Origin: Streptomyces atratus
GTDB lineage: Bacteria > Actinomycetota > Actinomycetes > Streptomycetales > Streptomycetaceae
Direction: 5' to 3'
DNA length: 64,000 bases
Assembly (NCBI RefSeq): GCF_900119365.1
Contig: NZ_FPJO01000029.1
Location: 1-64,000, forward strand
The notes under the pieces are model-generated. The model did no database searches, was not told where the DNA came from, and saw only the letters and a list, made by a program, of their open reading frames with translations. Below, one piece after another: positions 17,401 through 26,529 of the stretch (the stretch's first letter is position 1; every line of letters starts with the position of its first letter). The position numbers and the translations under genes were made by a program.

Positions 17401-19452
17401 TCAGCGGGTGCCGGCCACCGCGGCGAGGGTGCGGGAGAGGGCGGCCGCGCAGGCTTCGGTGGCCGCGGCGGTGCCTGCGATGGCCACCGGCGGCGGCAGC
17501 CAGCCGTGCCTGCCGATGTGCTGGGCGACCTCGTAGGCGAGAGCGCCGCCGCCCGAATAGCAGCCGAACGTCACCGGTTCGGCCGCCGCGAGGGCGGGGC
17601 GCAGGGCGGTCAGGCAGCCCGCCGCGTCCACCGCCCCGTCCACGGTGAGCAGGGTCTGCGGACCCGGGTAGACACGGGCCAGCTCGTCGTAACAGCCCGC
17701 CGGGGCGTCCGGCGGCGGTACGAGCAGGACGGTGCCCGCGCCGGGCCGGGCGGCCGGTCGCAGCACTACGGGCCCCGGCCCCGCGTCGGGGCGGTGCGTC
17801 CGGGCGGGCGCGGCGGGACCGAGCAGGGCCAAGGCGTCGGCGACCGGTGTGCCGGCCGCCACGAACCCGGGGAACTCCCGCAGCAGCAGGGCGGTCTGGG
17901 CGAGGGCCGTCGCCGCGTCGGTGTCGGCCAGACGCGTACGGTCGTTCACCGCCGTCAGCACCAGGCCGCCGTCGGCGTCGTGGTGGGCGGTCAGGGAAAG
18001 CGGCACCCCGGTGTCGGCCGCCACCGTCTCGGGCGGAGTCAGCCGGATGCCCTGGGCTTCGAACTCCTCACGCAGCGGGTCCCCGGTGGCCGGTGGCTCG
18101 AAGGCGATCACCGTCCCGGTGAGCCGGTCCTCGGCGGGCCGGCCGCTCCAGGCGTGCACCTGGCCCTCGGAGACCCATTCGTACGCGGCCATGTCCATGG
18201 CCCGGTCGCCGAATTCGGCCAGCAACCGCGCCAGCGGCATGGCCGGGTCCACCTCGGCGCTCAGGGGCAGCGGATTGCGCAGCGGTCCGGGCAGCAGGGC
18301 GGCACCGTCGAGGAGGATGCCGCGGCCGGAGACGGTCATGCCGAAGGCGACCGGGGCGGGGCCGTCTTTGCCGGACGCCCGGTACAGCAGCAGCGCCCAG
18401 GCCGCGTGCAGCGCGGTGCACTCGGTGACGCCGCTGCCACCGGCCCAGTCGCGCAGCCGGACCGCCTCATGGGGCGTCAGCCGCTGAACGGTACGCCCGT
18501 GGCCCGGCCGGTCCGGGATGCCGGACGGCCGGGCGGGAAGAGTGGTGGCGCCGGCCGGCGGGGCGGCCCGGGACCAGAACGCGCGGGCCGGGGCGGTGTC
18601 CTGGCGGCCCAGCCAGTCGAGGTGGTCGCGCAGATCGGGTCGGCGCTGCCCACCGGCCGGCGGAGCGTCGGCGAGGTAGGCGCGGTGCACGGCACGCAGC
18701 AGCATGCGCACGCTGTGCCCGTCGAGGAAGGCATGGTGGTACGTGACGACAACCCGTACCGGCCCGGCCGGGCCCGGCTGTTCGTCGACGAGCAGGACGC
18801 GCAGCGGACCGGGCCGGTGCAGGTCGAAGGGACGCAGGCGCTCGCTCCCGAGCAGCGCCTGCCGGTCGGCGGAGCCGTAGGGGTGCCGGACCACGTCCGG
18901 GGTGACCCGCGGGTGCACCGCGATCGCCGGGCCACCGGCCGCGCCCGGCTCCGCGAAGGCCCCGCGCAGCACCGCCTCGCGGTCGGCGACCGACGCCCAG
19001 GCGGCCCGGTAGCGCCCGGTGTCGAGCGGGCCGTACCAACGCCAGTGCTGCTGCTCGACGTGCGGGGCGGTGCCGGGGGCGGCGGTCATCAGGTCGAGGA
19101 GGATCTCCCGCTGCCGGGGTGATGCCGGGAAGACGGCGACAGGGTGGCCGGGCTTCCCCGGCACCGGGAGCTCCGCCGCTTCCGGAAGTGGCGCGAGGAC
19201 CGGTGTGCCCGCCGCGTCCGCGGTTCCGAGCGGGCCCGTGAACGCCGTGAGCAGGTCCCCGAGGGTGCCTGCGGGCTGGTGGCGCGGGGCGAGGTACAGG
19301 GTGTGGTGGGTCGCCGTGTGCCGGTGCAGGGTGGATGCGCACCCGGGCAGCGCGGCCATTGCCCGGGCCAGCGCCACCGGGTCGAGGGGGCCGCGCAGTT
19401 CGAGCGCGGGAGGCATGCCGGAGGAGATGACGACGGTCATGCTGCCGGTCAT
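17401..19452 (-). CDS. Free-standing condensation domain fused to a truncated thioesterase
   Basis: This 683-residue protein begins with about 100 residues of unclear fold, then a condensation-type domain (from about residue 109, FPASPRQREILLDL) with an intact HHxxxDG motif (HHAFLDG, 239-245). The last 120 residues resemble the first half of a type I thioesterase, ending soon after the nucleophile motif (GCYSGGG, Ser633). The usual Asp and His would lie beyond the stop, so the thioesterase is incomplete. There is no adenylation or carrier domain. Condensation domains join a carrier-bound acyl group to an amine or alcohol. The ATG at 19452 has GGAGG 5 nt upstream. Its 3' end borders the debris at 16892-17355, which could explain the truncation. 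Confidence 0.78.
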   Translation of the reverse strand: MTGSMTVVISSGMPPALELRGPLDPVALARAMAALPGCASTLHRHTATHHTLYLAPRHQPAGTLGDLLTAFTGPLGTADAAGTPVLAPLPEAAELPVPGKPGHPVAVFPASPRQREILLDLMTAAPGTAPHVEQQHWRWYGPLDTGRYRAAWASVADREAVLRGAFAEPGAAGGPAIAVHPRVTPDVVRHPYGSADRQALLGSERLRPFDLHRPGPLRVLLVDEQPGPAGPVRVVVTYHHAFLDGHSVRMLLRAVHRAYLADAPPAGGQRRPDLRDHLDWLGRQDTAPARAFWSRAAPPAGATTLPARPSGIPDRPGHGRTVQRLTPHEAVRLRDWAGGSGVTECTALHAAWALLLYRASGKDGPAPVAFGMTVSGRGILLDGAALLPGPLRNPLPLSAEVDPAMPLARLLAEFGDRAMDMAAYEWVSEGQVHAWSGRPAEDRLTGTVIAFEPPATGDPLREEFEAQGIRLTPPETVAADTGVPLSLTAHHDADGGLVLTAVNDRTRLADTDAATALAQTALLLREFPGFVAAGTPVADALALLGPAAPARTHRPDAGPGPVVLRPAARPGAGTVLLVPPPDAPAGCYDELARVYPGPQTLLTVDGAVDAAGCLTALRPALAAAEPVTFGCYSGGGALAYEVAQHIGRHGWLPPPVAIAGTAAATEACAAALSRTLAAVAGTR

Positions 19453-19613
19453 CCGGTCCTCCTGTCTCCGATGGTGCCCGCGCCCCGGCGCGTCGGATCC
19501 GGCTCAGGAGGACACGGGTGCGCACGCACCGCCCCCGCACCGCTCCGGCCCCGGAGGACACGAAGTGTGCACACACCCGCCCACGTATCGCTGACGCGGC
19601 GCTGACGTGGTGC

Positions 19614-20570
19614 TCAGAGGGTCCGGACGGCCGTCTCGGCGTGCTGTCCGGCGAGCTCCAGGGTGGCGAGGCTGAACCGCCCCGCTGTCTCGCGGACATG
19701 GGCGCGCGCCCGCGCGAGGTCCGCTCCGGCCCCGAGGACCTCCTCGATGCCCGCCTCGCGCAGCAGAACGCTGTGCCGGGCGATCACCTGGATGCCCCGC
19801 TCGTCGGGGATCACCGACCATTCGCCGGTGTGGGCGTCGGCGAGCGGAGAGGGAAGCGTGTGCTTCCACAGGATCCGGCCGGAGTGCGGGAAGCACACGC
19901 GTACCGCCTCCGCGGTGTGGGTCGCCCCGTCGGCCGAGAGGATGTCCACGCCGGTGAGCTGGACGCCGGGCCGCAGCTCGGTCACGTCGGCCCGGGTCAC
20001 GTGCGGCATGAGGTGCGGCCAGTCGGCGATCCGGTACAGGAAGTCGTAGACCAGCTCGGCCGGGCCGTGGATGCGTACGGAGTCCTCGAAGGTCAGCAGG
20101 AGGTCGTCCAGGCGGTTCCAGCGCTCCGCGGTCTCCCGCAGCCGCTCCAGTTCCGTCCGGCTGTTGGTGTCGGTGGCCCGCTGGACCCAGGCGACGTCCG
20201 AGGGGCGGTTCCGGGCGACGGTGAAGTCGTGTTCCAGGCGCAGCCGGCAGCGGCCGGTGCCGAGCGGCTCGACGGTCCAGCTGCCGCCCATCGAGCTGAC
20301 CGGCTCCGCGGGCGTCTCCTGCCGGAACTCGATGCGGCGGCGGGCCGCGTCCAGCGTGCGGTGCGAAAGCCAGGACCGTACCGTGCCGTTGGCCAGGACC
20401 CACATGTGGAAGCGGTCCTGGGAGCCGTCGAAGTCCAGCCGCTCCACATGGATGCTCGCCGGCACGAACAACGGCCACTGCGTCGTGTCCGCGATCAACC
20501 CGTAGACAACGCCGGCCGGCGCTGCCACATCGACCGCGTACTGCGCGCGGTGCACTCGCTCGACGGCCAT
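19614..20570 (-). CDS. Didomain aromatase/cyclase 1 (SRPBCC fold)
   Basis: This 318-residue protein has two START/Bet v 1-like (SRPBCC) domains, each beginning with the V-Y-x-L/F-I-A-D-x-x-x-W-P pattern (VVYGLIADTTQWPLFVP near residue 20, LVYDFLYRIADWPHLMP near 175). This is the layout of first-ring aromatase/cyclases of reduced aromatic polyketides (ActVII type), which fix the regiochemistry of the first aldol ring. It follows a close paralogue by 45 bp in the same operon; the two share most of their first-domain motifs, e.g. RATDTNSR. With an ActIII-type ketoreductase upstream, first-ring closure at C7-C12 is the likely task of one of the pair. Confidence 0.92.
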   Translation of the reverse strand: MAVERVHRAQYAVDVAAPAGVVYGLIADTTQWPLFVPASIHVERLDFDGSQDRFHMWVLANGTVRSWLSHRTLDAARRRIEFRQETPAEPVSSMGGSWTVEPLGTGRCRLRLEHDFTVARNRPSDVAWVQRATDTNSRTELERLRETAERWNRLDDLLLTFEDSVRIHGPAELVYDFLYRIADWPHLMPHVTRADVTELRPGVQLTGVDILSADGATHTAEAVRVCFPHSGRILWKHTLPSPLADAHTGEWSVIPDERGIQVIARHSVLLREAGIEEVLGAGADLARARAHVRETAGRFSLATLELAGQHAETAVRTL

Positions 20571-20615
20571 CGTCCATACCCTCTCTGGATCCCTTACAGA
20601 TGCTGTCCGCAGTCG

Positions 20616-21590
20616 CTAGAGGACCACTGGAGACTCCGCGTACCGCTTGGCGTGGGTCAGGGTCGCCGTGCTGTTGCGGCCGAGCGCCTCGCGTACGTAA
20701 CGCCGGGCCCGGGCGAGGTCCGCGCCCGCGCCCAGGACCCGTTCCACCGCCTCCTCCCGGAGGACGACGCTGTGCCGCGAGGTGGCGACGGTGGTCCCCG
20801 CGGGGCCGGGCTCCACCGTCCAGACACCTGTGTGGGCCGACATGAGGGCCGGGGTGAGGGTCTGCTTGTAGACGATCCGGCCGGCGCAGGGGAAGCAGAC
20901 CCGCACCGACTCGGTGGTGTGGGAGGAGCCGTCGGCGGTGAGCGTCTCCATCGACATGATCTGGACGCCGGCCGGCTCCTCGGTGAGGTCGAGGCGCGAG
21001 ACGTGCGGCAGCCGGTCGGGCCACCGCCCGGCCTGCTCCAGGAACGCGTACACGGGCTCCGGCGGGGCGTCGACCGTCACCGAGTCCTCGAAGGACAGCA
21101 CGAGCGAGTCCAGCCGCGCCCACTGCCGGGCCAGGGCCGCGATACCGGCGAGTTCGGCCCGGCTGTTGGTGTCGGTGGCCCGCTCCACCCAGGCGACATG
21201 GTCCGCCCGGTCGTCGGTCACGGAGAAGTCGTGGAGCAGGGTCAGCCGCGAGGTCCCGGTCCCCAGCGGTTCGACGATCCAGGTGCCGGTCATCGTCGAC
21301 AGCGGGGCCGCCGGAATCTCCTGGTGGAACTCGATCCGCCGGGCCACCGCGTCCAGTACGCGGTGGGACGTCCAGGTCTTCACCCGGCCGTTCGCCGTCG
21401 CCCACATGCGCAGGCGCTCGTGCGTGCCGTCGAACTCCAGCCGGTCCACGTGCACGTTCGGCGGGAAGTACAGCGGCCACTGGGTCGCGTCCGCGATAAG
21501 CCCGTAGACCACTCCCGCGGGTGCCGCCACCTCGGTCTCGTGGACCGTGCGGTGGATCCGCTCGCCGTGCGCCGTGCGCTCGTCCGTCAT
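20616..21590 (-). CDS. Didomain aromatase/cyclase 2 (SRPBCC fold)
   Basis: This 324-residue tandem SRPBCC protein (VVYGLIADATQWPLYFP near residue 30, PVYAFLEQAGRWPDRLPHV near 190) is clearly homologous to the gene just downstream. The start ATG at 21590 is chosen because GGGAGG lies 6 nt upstream; another ATG at 21593 is adjacent, and a third overlaps the ketoreductase region at 21608. Having two full didomain cyclases plus an ActIV-type cyclase is more than a minimal BIQ or anthraquinone pathway needs. One may work on a later ring or have a divided role. Confidence 0.92.
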   Translation of the reverse strand: MTDERTAHGERIHRTVHETEVAAPAGVVYGLIADATQWPLYFPPNVHVDRLEFDGTHERLRMWATANGRVKTWTSHRVLDAVARRIEFHQEIPAAPLSTMTGTWIVEPLGTGTSRLTLLHDFSVTDDRADHVAWVERATDTNSRAELAGIAALARQWARLDSLVLSFEDSVTVDAPPEPVYAFLEQAGRWPDRLPHVSRLDLTEEPAGVQIMSMETLTADGSSHTTESVRVCFPCAGRIVYKQTLTPALMSAHTGVWTVEPGPAGTTVATSRHSVVLREEAVERVLGAGADLARARRYVREALGRNSTATLTHAKRYAESPVVL

Positions 21591-21607
21591 CATCGGCCTC
21601 CCGCTCA

Positions 21608-22417
21608 TCAGAAGTTGCCCAGTCCGCCGCAGACGTTGAGCGCCTGGGCCGTGATCGACGCGGCGAGGTCCGTCGTCAGATAGCCGACCAGCCCCGCCAC
21701 CTCCTGCGGTGTCGAGTAGCGCCCGAGGGGGATCTTCGCCTCGAACCGCTCCAGCACCTCCTCGTCCGTGGTGTTCCAGGCGGCCGCGTAACCGGCCCGC
21801 ACCCGCTCCGCCATCGGCGTCTCGACGTACCCGGGGCAGACCGCGTTGACGGTGACCCCGGCCGGGGCGAGCTCCTTGCCCAGCGCCTTGGTGAAGCCGA
21901 CGACGGCGTGCTTGGAGGCCGAGTAGGGGGCGCCCAGCAGTACGCCCTGCTTGCCCGCCGTGGAGGCGATGTTGATGATCCGTCCGTGGCCGCCCGCCGC
22001 CGCTGCCTCGGTCAGCCCGCCGTGCTTGAGCACCTCGCGGGTGAGCAGGAAGACGCTGTTGAGATTGGTGTCGATGACGTCGTACCAGAGCTCGTCGCTG
22101 ATGTCGGCGGTCGGACCGCCGCCGCTGCGACCGGCGTTGTTGACCAGGACCGTGATCGGCCCGTAGGTCGCGACGGCCGCCGCGACCAGGAACCGCACCT
22201 GCTCCTTGGAGCGCACGTCGGCGGCGGTGCCGGACACCTCCAGGCCTTCGGCGCGCAGCTTTCCGACGGTCTCCTCGACCGTCTCGGCGGTGCGGGCGCA
22301 CAGGAACACCCGGTGTCCGCGGGTGGCCAGGTCCCTGGCCACCGCCAGGCCGATGCCGCTCGTGGCGCCGGTGACCAGCGCCACCGGGCTCTCGGGTGCC
22401 GCCGTCGATGCCGTCAT
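21608..22417 (-). CDS. Polyketide C9-type ketoreductase (SDR, ActIII-like)
   Basis: This 269-residue short-chain dehydrogenase has TGATSGIG for NADPH, NNAGRSGGG, the catalytic serine region (INIASTAGKQG), YSASKHAV with the Tyr-Lys pair, and a CPGYVETPMAERVR loop typical of ActIII-type polyketide ketoreductases. It reduces the C9 carbonyl of the nascent poly-beta-ketone bound to ACP. The ATG at 22417 has GGAGG upstream and overlaps the stop of the flavin monooxygenase gene (ATGA). Confidence 0.95.
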   Translation of the reverse strand: MTASTAAPESPVALVTGATSGIGLAVARDLATRGHRVFLCARTAETVEETVGKLRAEGLEVSGTAADVRSKEQVRFLVAAAVATYGPITVLVNNAGRSGGGPTADISDELWYDVIDTNLNSVFLLTREVLKHGGLTEAAAAGGHGRIINIASTAGKQGVLLGAPYSASKHAVVGFTKALGKELAPAGVTVNAVCPGYVETPMAERVRAGYAAAWNTTDEEVLERFEAKIPLGRYSTPQEVAGLVGYLTTDLAASITAQALNVCGGLGNF

Positions 22418-24138
22418 CGGGGTGCCTCCAGTTCTTGGGTCGTGGCCTCGACCGTGTCCGGAACCGCTTGAGGAACGCCGGACGAGTGCTGGAGACCGCG
22501 CCGCGTACGGACCCGGTCCGGGGCCTCACGCCCGGACCGGACCGGGGAGCCGAGCGGGGACAGGGCCCGCTCCAGTCCGTGCCGGGTCAGCCGGGCGCCG
22601 CCGCTCGCGACATAGCCGTCGGGGCGGATCAGCAGCCAGCCACCCGCGTCCAGGCCCATTGCCCGGCGCAGCCGCCCGCGCGGGTCGTCCAGCGGATCGG
22701 GGCCGGTGGCGTCGCCCGCCGCACGCATCGTCCGTACGGAGAGCCAGCGCGCGTACCCGGTGGCCGCGTCCGCCGCGACCAGGTCCGCTTCCGGTCCCCC
22801 GCCCGCCGCGTACAGCAGGGTCCACCGGGTGTCGCGCAGTTCGGCGCGCAGCTCCTCCGCCCCGGGGTCACCGGGCTGCCGTGCGGCGACGGCCGCCGCG
22901 GCCCGGGTGCCCGGGGGGATTCCCCGGCCGGATCCGGTGGTGGTGAGCGAGCTGTGCCGATAGCCGATCCGCAGTCCGGACAGTCCGCCGAGCACCTTGC
23001 GCTGGATGGCCCGGCGCAGCGGCGGCACCCGGCGCACGACGCCGAAGACGACCGGCAGCATGACGCCGGCCAGGGTGTTCTTGAACTGGACCAGGAAGGT
23101 CGCCGTGCGGGTGGAGCCGAGCAGCGCCCTGCCGATGGGGACGCGCTCCTCGTCGTAGGTGCTGAGCAGTTCGCGGCCGGCCTGGCCCTGGGCCACCATG
23201 GCGAGTTTCCAGGCCAGGTTGTAGGCCTCCTGGATGCCGGTGTTCATGCCCTGCCCGGAGGCGGGGCTGTGTACGTGGGCGGCGTCCCCGGCGACGAAGC
23301 AGCGGCCGTCCTGCATGCGCGGCACCATGCGCTGCTGGAAGGTGAAGACGGAGGACCAGTCGGGTGCGCCGACGGTCACCCGGTGGCCGAGGCCGGCGCT
23401 GAGTTTGGCGCCGAAGCGGGCGGCTGCCTGCGCGGGGTCGGCACCGGGGCGGGGCGCGGTGTCGAGCAGCCGCCAGCGTCCCTCGTCCTGGTAGGGGACC
23501 ATCATCAGGGCCTGCCCGCCGGTGTGCACCCAGTAGATGCTGTCCTGCGGGAGTTCGGTGGTGACCGTCGTGTCGGCGAGTTCCCAGGTCTCGCTGGACT
23601 CACCGATCAGGGGCAGCCGCAGTTCCTTGCGTACGGTGCTGTGGCCGCCGTCGCAGCCGACCAGCCACGGGACGTCGTACTCCTCGGTGCTGCCGTCGGC
23701 GTGCTCCAGGCTCGCCCGGACGCCGTGCCGGTCCTGGGCGATGCCGGTGAGCCGGACGCCCCATTCGACGGTGACGCCGAGCCGGGCCACCGCCGCGCGC
23801 AGCACCTCCTCGGTGCGGGTCTGCTCGATGATGACGGTGTACGGGTAGCGGGTCGGCATGGTCCGGTAGTCGGCGTTCAGCCGGACCAGGCGGCTTCCCC
23901 CGGCGTACATCGTGAACGCCCGGTTGTGGCGCCCGCGTTCGAGTACCGGCTCCACCACTCCCATCTGATCGAAGGTCTCCAGCGTGCGCGGGTGCACCGC
24001 GACCGCCCTGCTGGTGGTCGCGGGCCCGGGAGCCGCGTCGACCAGCCGTACGCGCAGGCCCCGGCGGGCCAGTTCGTGGGCGGCGGTCAGCCCCACCGGG
24101 CCGGCGCCCACGACGAGTACACGGTCCATGCGGTTCAT
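22414..24138 (-). CDS. FAD-dependent aromatic hydroxylase A (PgaE/TetX-like group)
   Basis: This 574-residue class A flavoprotein monooxygenase has GAGPVG (11-16) for the ADP of FAD, CDGGHSTVRK (DG motif), AGDAAHVHSPASGQGMNTG (GD motif) and a C-terminal thioredoxin-like tail (WLLIRPDGYVASGG), as in polyketide hydroxylases of angucycline and anthracycline pathways. It uses NADPH and O2 to hydroxylate aromatic or quinone intermediates. The ATG at 24138 overlaps the ligase stop (ATGA), and its own stop overlaps the ketoreductase start, so ligase, hydroxylase and ketoreductase are translationally coupled. Confidence 0.93.
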   Translation of the reverse strand: MNRMDRVLVVGAGPVGLTAAHELARRGLRVRLVDAAPGPATTSRAVAVHPRTLETFDQMGVVEPVLERGRHNRAFTMYAGGSRLVRLNADYRTMPTRYPYTVIIEQTRTEEVLRAAVARLGVTVEWGVRLTGIAQDRHGVRASLEHADGSTEEYDVPWLVGCDGGHSTVRKELRLPLIGESSETWELADTTVTTELPQDSIYWVHTGGQALMMVPYQDEGRWRLLDTAPRPGADPAQAAARFGAKLSAGLGHRVTVGAPDWSSVFTFQQRMVPRMQDGRCFVAGDAAHVHSPASGQGMNTGIQEAYNLAWKLAMVAQGQAGRELLSTYDEERVPIGRALLGSTRTATFLVQFKNTLAGVMLPVVFGVVRRVPPLRRAIQRKVLGGLSGLRIGYRHSSLTTTGSGRGIPPGTRAAAAVAARQPGDPGAEELRAELRDTRWTLLYAAGGGPEADLVAADAATGYARWLSVRTMRAAGDATGPDPLDDPRGRLRRAMGLDAGGWLLIRPDGYVASGGARLTRHGLERALSPLGSPVRSGREAPDRVRTRRGLQHSSGVPQAVPDTVEATTQELEAPR

Positions 24139-25739
24139 ACGGCGGCCTCCTCGGCTGCACGGGTGCTGAGCTGCCGGCGCAGCGCGCGCCGTTCCGGCTT
24201 GCCGACGGGGGTGCGCGGCACCGCGTCGAGCACTTCGGCGCGGCGGATCCGTTCGTACGGTGCGAGGCGTTCGTTGGCCCGCTCGACGATGGAGTCGAGC
24301 ACCGCGGTCAGGCCGGGGGCAGCGGCCGGGTCGCGCAGCACGATGCCCGTCCAGACCACCGCTCCGTGGACGTCGTCGGGCCAGCCGGCGGCGATGCAGT
24401 CGGTGACCCGGGGATCCTCTCCGAGGACCGCTTCGACGGCGCTGGGCGAGACGAGTTCGTTGTCGTGCTTGAAGACGTCGCCGAGCCGGTCGACGAGGAA
24501 CAGCTGCCCGTCCTCGTTCAGGTGGCCGACGTCCCCGGTGGAGAACCACCCGTCGGCGTCCACGGGCGCCGGCCCCGGGGCGTCCAGGTACCCGGCCATC
24601 ACCTGCGGCCCTCGGATCTGCACCTCTCCGGTGGCGTGGGTGCCCAGCACCTGGCGGGTGTCGAGGTGCACGATCCGGCACTCGGTCCCAGGCGCCACCC
24701 CACCAACCCCACCAACCACACCCGCCGCCCCCGGCCCGTGCGGGCTCTGGCAGTGGGAGAGCGGGGAGAGCTCGGCCATCCCGTACCCCTGCACGACGGG
24801 TACGCCGATGTGCTCGCTCAGCACCCGGGCGGCCGGGGGCGCGAGTGCGGTGCCGCCGGACAGTACGACCGTCAGCCGCGCCCCGCCGGGCGCCCCTCCA
24901 CCGTCCGCGAGGAGCCGCTCGTCCCTGGCCAGGCGGTGCAGGCGCGCCGGCAGCCCGTAGTAGTGGGTGGCCCCGGCCCGAGCCGCGTGCCGCAGCGAGG
25001 CCCATGGGTCGGGGTCGGCGCACAGCACCTGCTCGGCGCCCGCGTACATCGCCGAGTTGAGGTGCATGACGTGGTAGAGCGGCAGGTGGTTGAGGGTGAC
25101 GGAGTCGCTGCCGAGGTGGTGGGCGGCGGCGGTCTGGGCGGCGTTGGCGACCAGATTGCGGTGGCTGAGCCGGACGCCCTTGGGCCGTCCGGTGGTGCCG
25201 GTCGTGAACTGGACGCAGACGTCCGCGTCCAGTTCGGTGTCGCCGGGGGGCAGGGCCGGCCGGCCGGGTACGGAGTCCAGCGCGACCTGGAGCGGCACGG
25301 CGTCGGAAGGCACGATCCCCTCGGGCGCGTCGGTGACGACGACGGTGCGCAGGGCGGGCAGCCGGTCGGCCAGTTTCACCAGCAGCTCGGCGGCGGCCGT
25401 GGGCACGAACGCCACCTCGACGGCCGCCGCGGTCAGGACGTGCGCCAGGCCCTCCGCCCTGATCAGCGGATTGACCAGCACGACCGTGTTCCCGCTGCGC
25501 GCCGTGCCGTAGTACGCGGCGGGGAAGACCGCGTCGAGGGTGTTGGCCACGCCGACGCGCGCGCCGCGGCGGCCGAGGGTGTGTTCGAGGTAGGCGGCGA
25601 AACGGTCGGCCCGGTCGTCGAGTTCCGCGAAGGTGACCGGGCCGGCGGCCGTGCGCAGGGCGCAGCCCGCCGGGTCGCGTACCGCGGCCTGCCGCAGCAG
25701 GCCGTCCAGCGGGATTCTCGGGTACACGAACGTCGGCAT
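24135..25739 (-). CDS. Acyl-CoA ligase / AMP-binding enzyme
   Basis: This 534-residue ANL-family enzyme has the P-loop-like core FTTGTTGRPKGV, the A5 motif GYGMAELSP, GWFSTGDVGHLNEDGQLFLVD (A7-A8) and the catalytic lysine in RTPVGKPERRAL. It activates a carboxylic acid as acyl-AMP and transfers it to CoA or a carrier protein. A low-complexity VVGGVGGV stretch sits in a loop. It is the first gene of a leftward operon (ligase, hydroxylase, ketoreductase, two cyclases and probably the condensation protein) behind a three-heptamer SARP box. It could prime a non-acetate starter or activate an acid for coupling by the condensation protein; the substrate is unknown. Confidence 0.92.
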   Translation of the reverse strand: MPTFVYPRIPLDGLLRQAAVRDPAGCALRTAAGPVTFAELDDRADRFAAYLEHTLGRRGARVGVANTLDAVFPAAYYGTARSGNTVVLVNPLIRAEGLAHVLTAAAVEVAFVPTAAAELLVKLADRLPALRTVVVTDAPEGIVPSDAVPLQVALDSVPGRPALPPGDTELDADVCVQFTTGTTGRPKGVRLSHRNLVANAAQTAAAHHLGSDSVTLNHLPLYHVMHLNSAMYAGAEQVLCADPDPWASLRHAARAGATHYYGLPARLHRLARDERLLADGGGAPGGARLTVVLSGGTALAPPAARVLSEHIGVPVVQGYGMAELSPLSHCQSPHGPGAAGVVGGVGGVAPGTECRIVHLDTRQVLGTHATGEVQIRGPQVMAGYLDAPGPAPVDADGWFSTGDVGHLNEDGQLFLVDRLGDVFKHDNELVSPSAVEAVLGEDPRVTDCIAAGWPDDVHGAVVWTGIVLRDPAAAPGLTAVLDSIVERANERLAPYERIRRAEVLDAVPRTPVGKPERRALRRQLSTRAAEEAAV

Positions 25740-25795
25740 GGTGCTGTCCTCCTGGCTCCCGAAGCGAGCGAACGCTTCGAAAGCCTTGGCGGGGG

Positions 25796-25824
25796 CGCTT
25801 GAGGAATCTTCGAAGGCCGCTCGA
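25796..25824. promoter_or_regulatory. Triple SARP heptamer box between divergent ligase and SnoaL-fold genes
   Basis: On the - strand the site reads TCGAGCG-GCCT-TCGAAGA followed by TTCC-TCAAGCG: three heptamers with strict 11-bp periodicity. It lies 57 bp from the ligase start and 47 bp from the SnoaL-fold start, and can serve either or both. This is the best SARP-type site in the window. Confidence 0.75.
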
Positions 25825-25870
25825 TCTTCGGGGCAGAAGCTGTCCGGAACCGACGGAACGGAGTCAGCCC

Positions 25871-26341
25871 ATGACCGTGCTCGCCGCCGAGCGGCACCAT
25901 GTGAGCCGGCCGGAGCAGCAGCCCGGCCAGTTCGGCCTGCTGTATGCGGAGGTCCAGCAGTTCTACGCCCACCAGATGCAGCTGTTCGACTCCTTCGCCG
26001 CGCAGGAGTGGGCGGGCACGTTCACCCCGGACGCCGTGTTCGACGTACCGACGCTGCCGCAGCCGGTACGGGGCCGGGAGGAGCTCGCCGCGAACGTGCG
26101 GCGCAACGCGGAGGCCCAGGCGCGCAGCGGTGAGCAGCTGCGCCACTGGCTGGGCATGATCGATGTGCAGCCGCAGCCCAACGGGACGTTGCGCACCCGT
26201 GCGTACGCGCTGGTGTACCTGACCCCGAAGGGCGGGGAGGCGCGGGTGCACCGGGTGTGCGTCATGGCGGACACCCTCGCGCGCTCGCGCGGGGACTGGC
26301 GGGTCGTCCACCGGCTCGTGACGCGCGACGACCTGGCGTGA
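25871..26341 (+). CDS. SnoaL/NTF2-fold small protein
   Basis: This 156-residue protein has the cone-shaped NTF2-like pattern: a long N-terminal helix (LYAEVQQFYAHQMQLFDS), WAGTFTPDAVFDVP, then the helix GREELAANVRR and a beta sheet ending WRVVHRLVTRDDLA. SnoaL-like proteins in aromatic polyketide clusters act as cyclases or hydroxylation partners, or have unknown roles. The family is too broad for a firm reaction. ATG 25871 follows GGAG. It is the only rightward structural gene in the cluster core and has the SARP box directly upstream. Confidence 0.8.
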   Translation: MTVLAAERHHVSRPEQQPGQFGLLYAEVQQFYAHQMQLFDSFAAQEWAGTFTPDAVFDVPTLPQPVRGREELAANVRRNAEAQARSGEQLRHWLGMIDVQPQPNGTLRTRAYALVYLTPKGGEARVHRVCVMADTLARSRGDWRVVHRLVTRDDLA

Positions 26342-26460
26342 CCCGGGCGGCCGGGGCGCAGGTCGACCGTGGCCCGATCGGGCCCACCGGCCCCGGCGGC
26401 ATCACCGAGCCCGGCTGTATTCGGTCTGCCGCCGGACCGCCGCCGCTCATGACCCGCTAC

Positions 26461-26490
26461 GCCCCTGCCCGACCACAGCCGGGCAGGGGC
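26461..26490. terminator. Bidirectional hairpin downstream of the SnoaL-fold gene
   Basis: An 11-bp perfect inverted repeat, GCCCCTGCCCG (26461-26471) and its complement (26480-26490), separates the SnoaL-fold gene from the convergent Uma2 remnant. Confidence 0.7.
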
Positions 26491-26529
26491 GGCTGCGGGT
26501 AGAGCATGGGCTTGAACTTCCGGTCCATC

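Noticed and set aside
22443..22471. Further SARP box before the ketoreductase gene
   Set aside because: One heptamer (CGCTTGA at 22465-22471) is present but the partner at 11 bp does not match, and the site lies inside the hydroxylase coding region.
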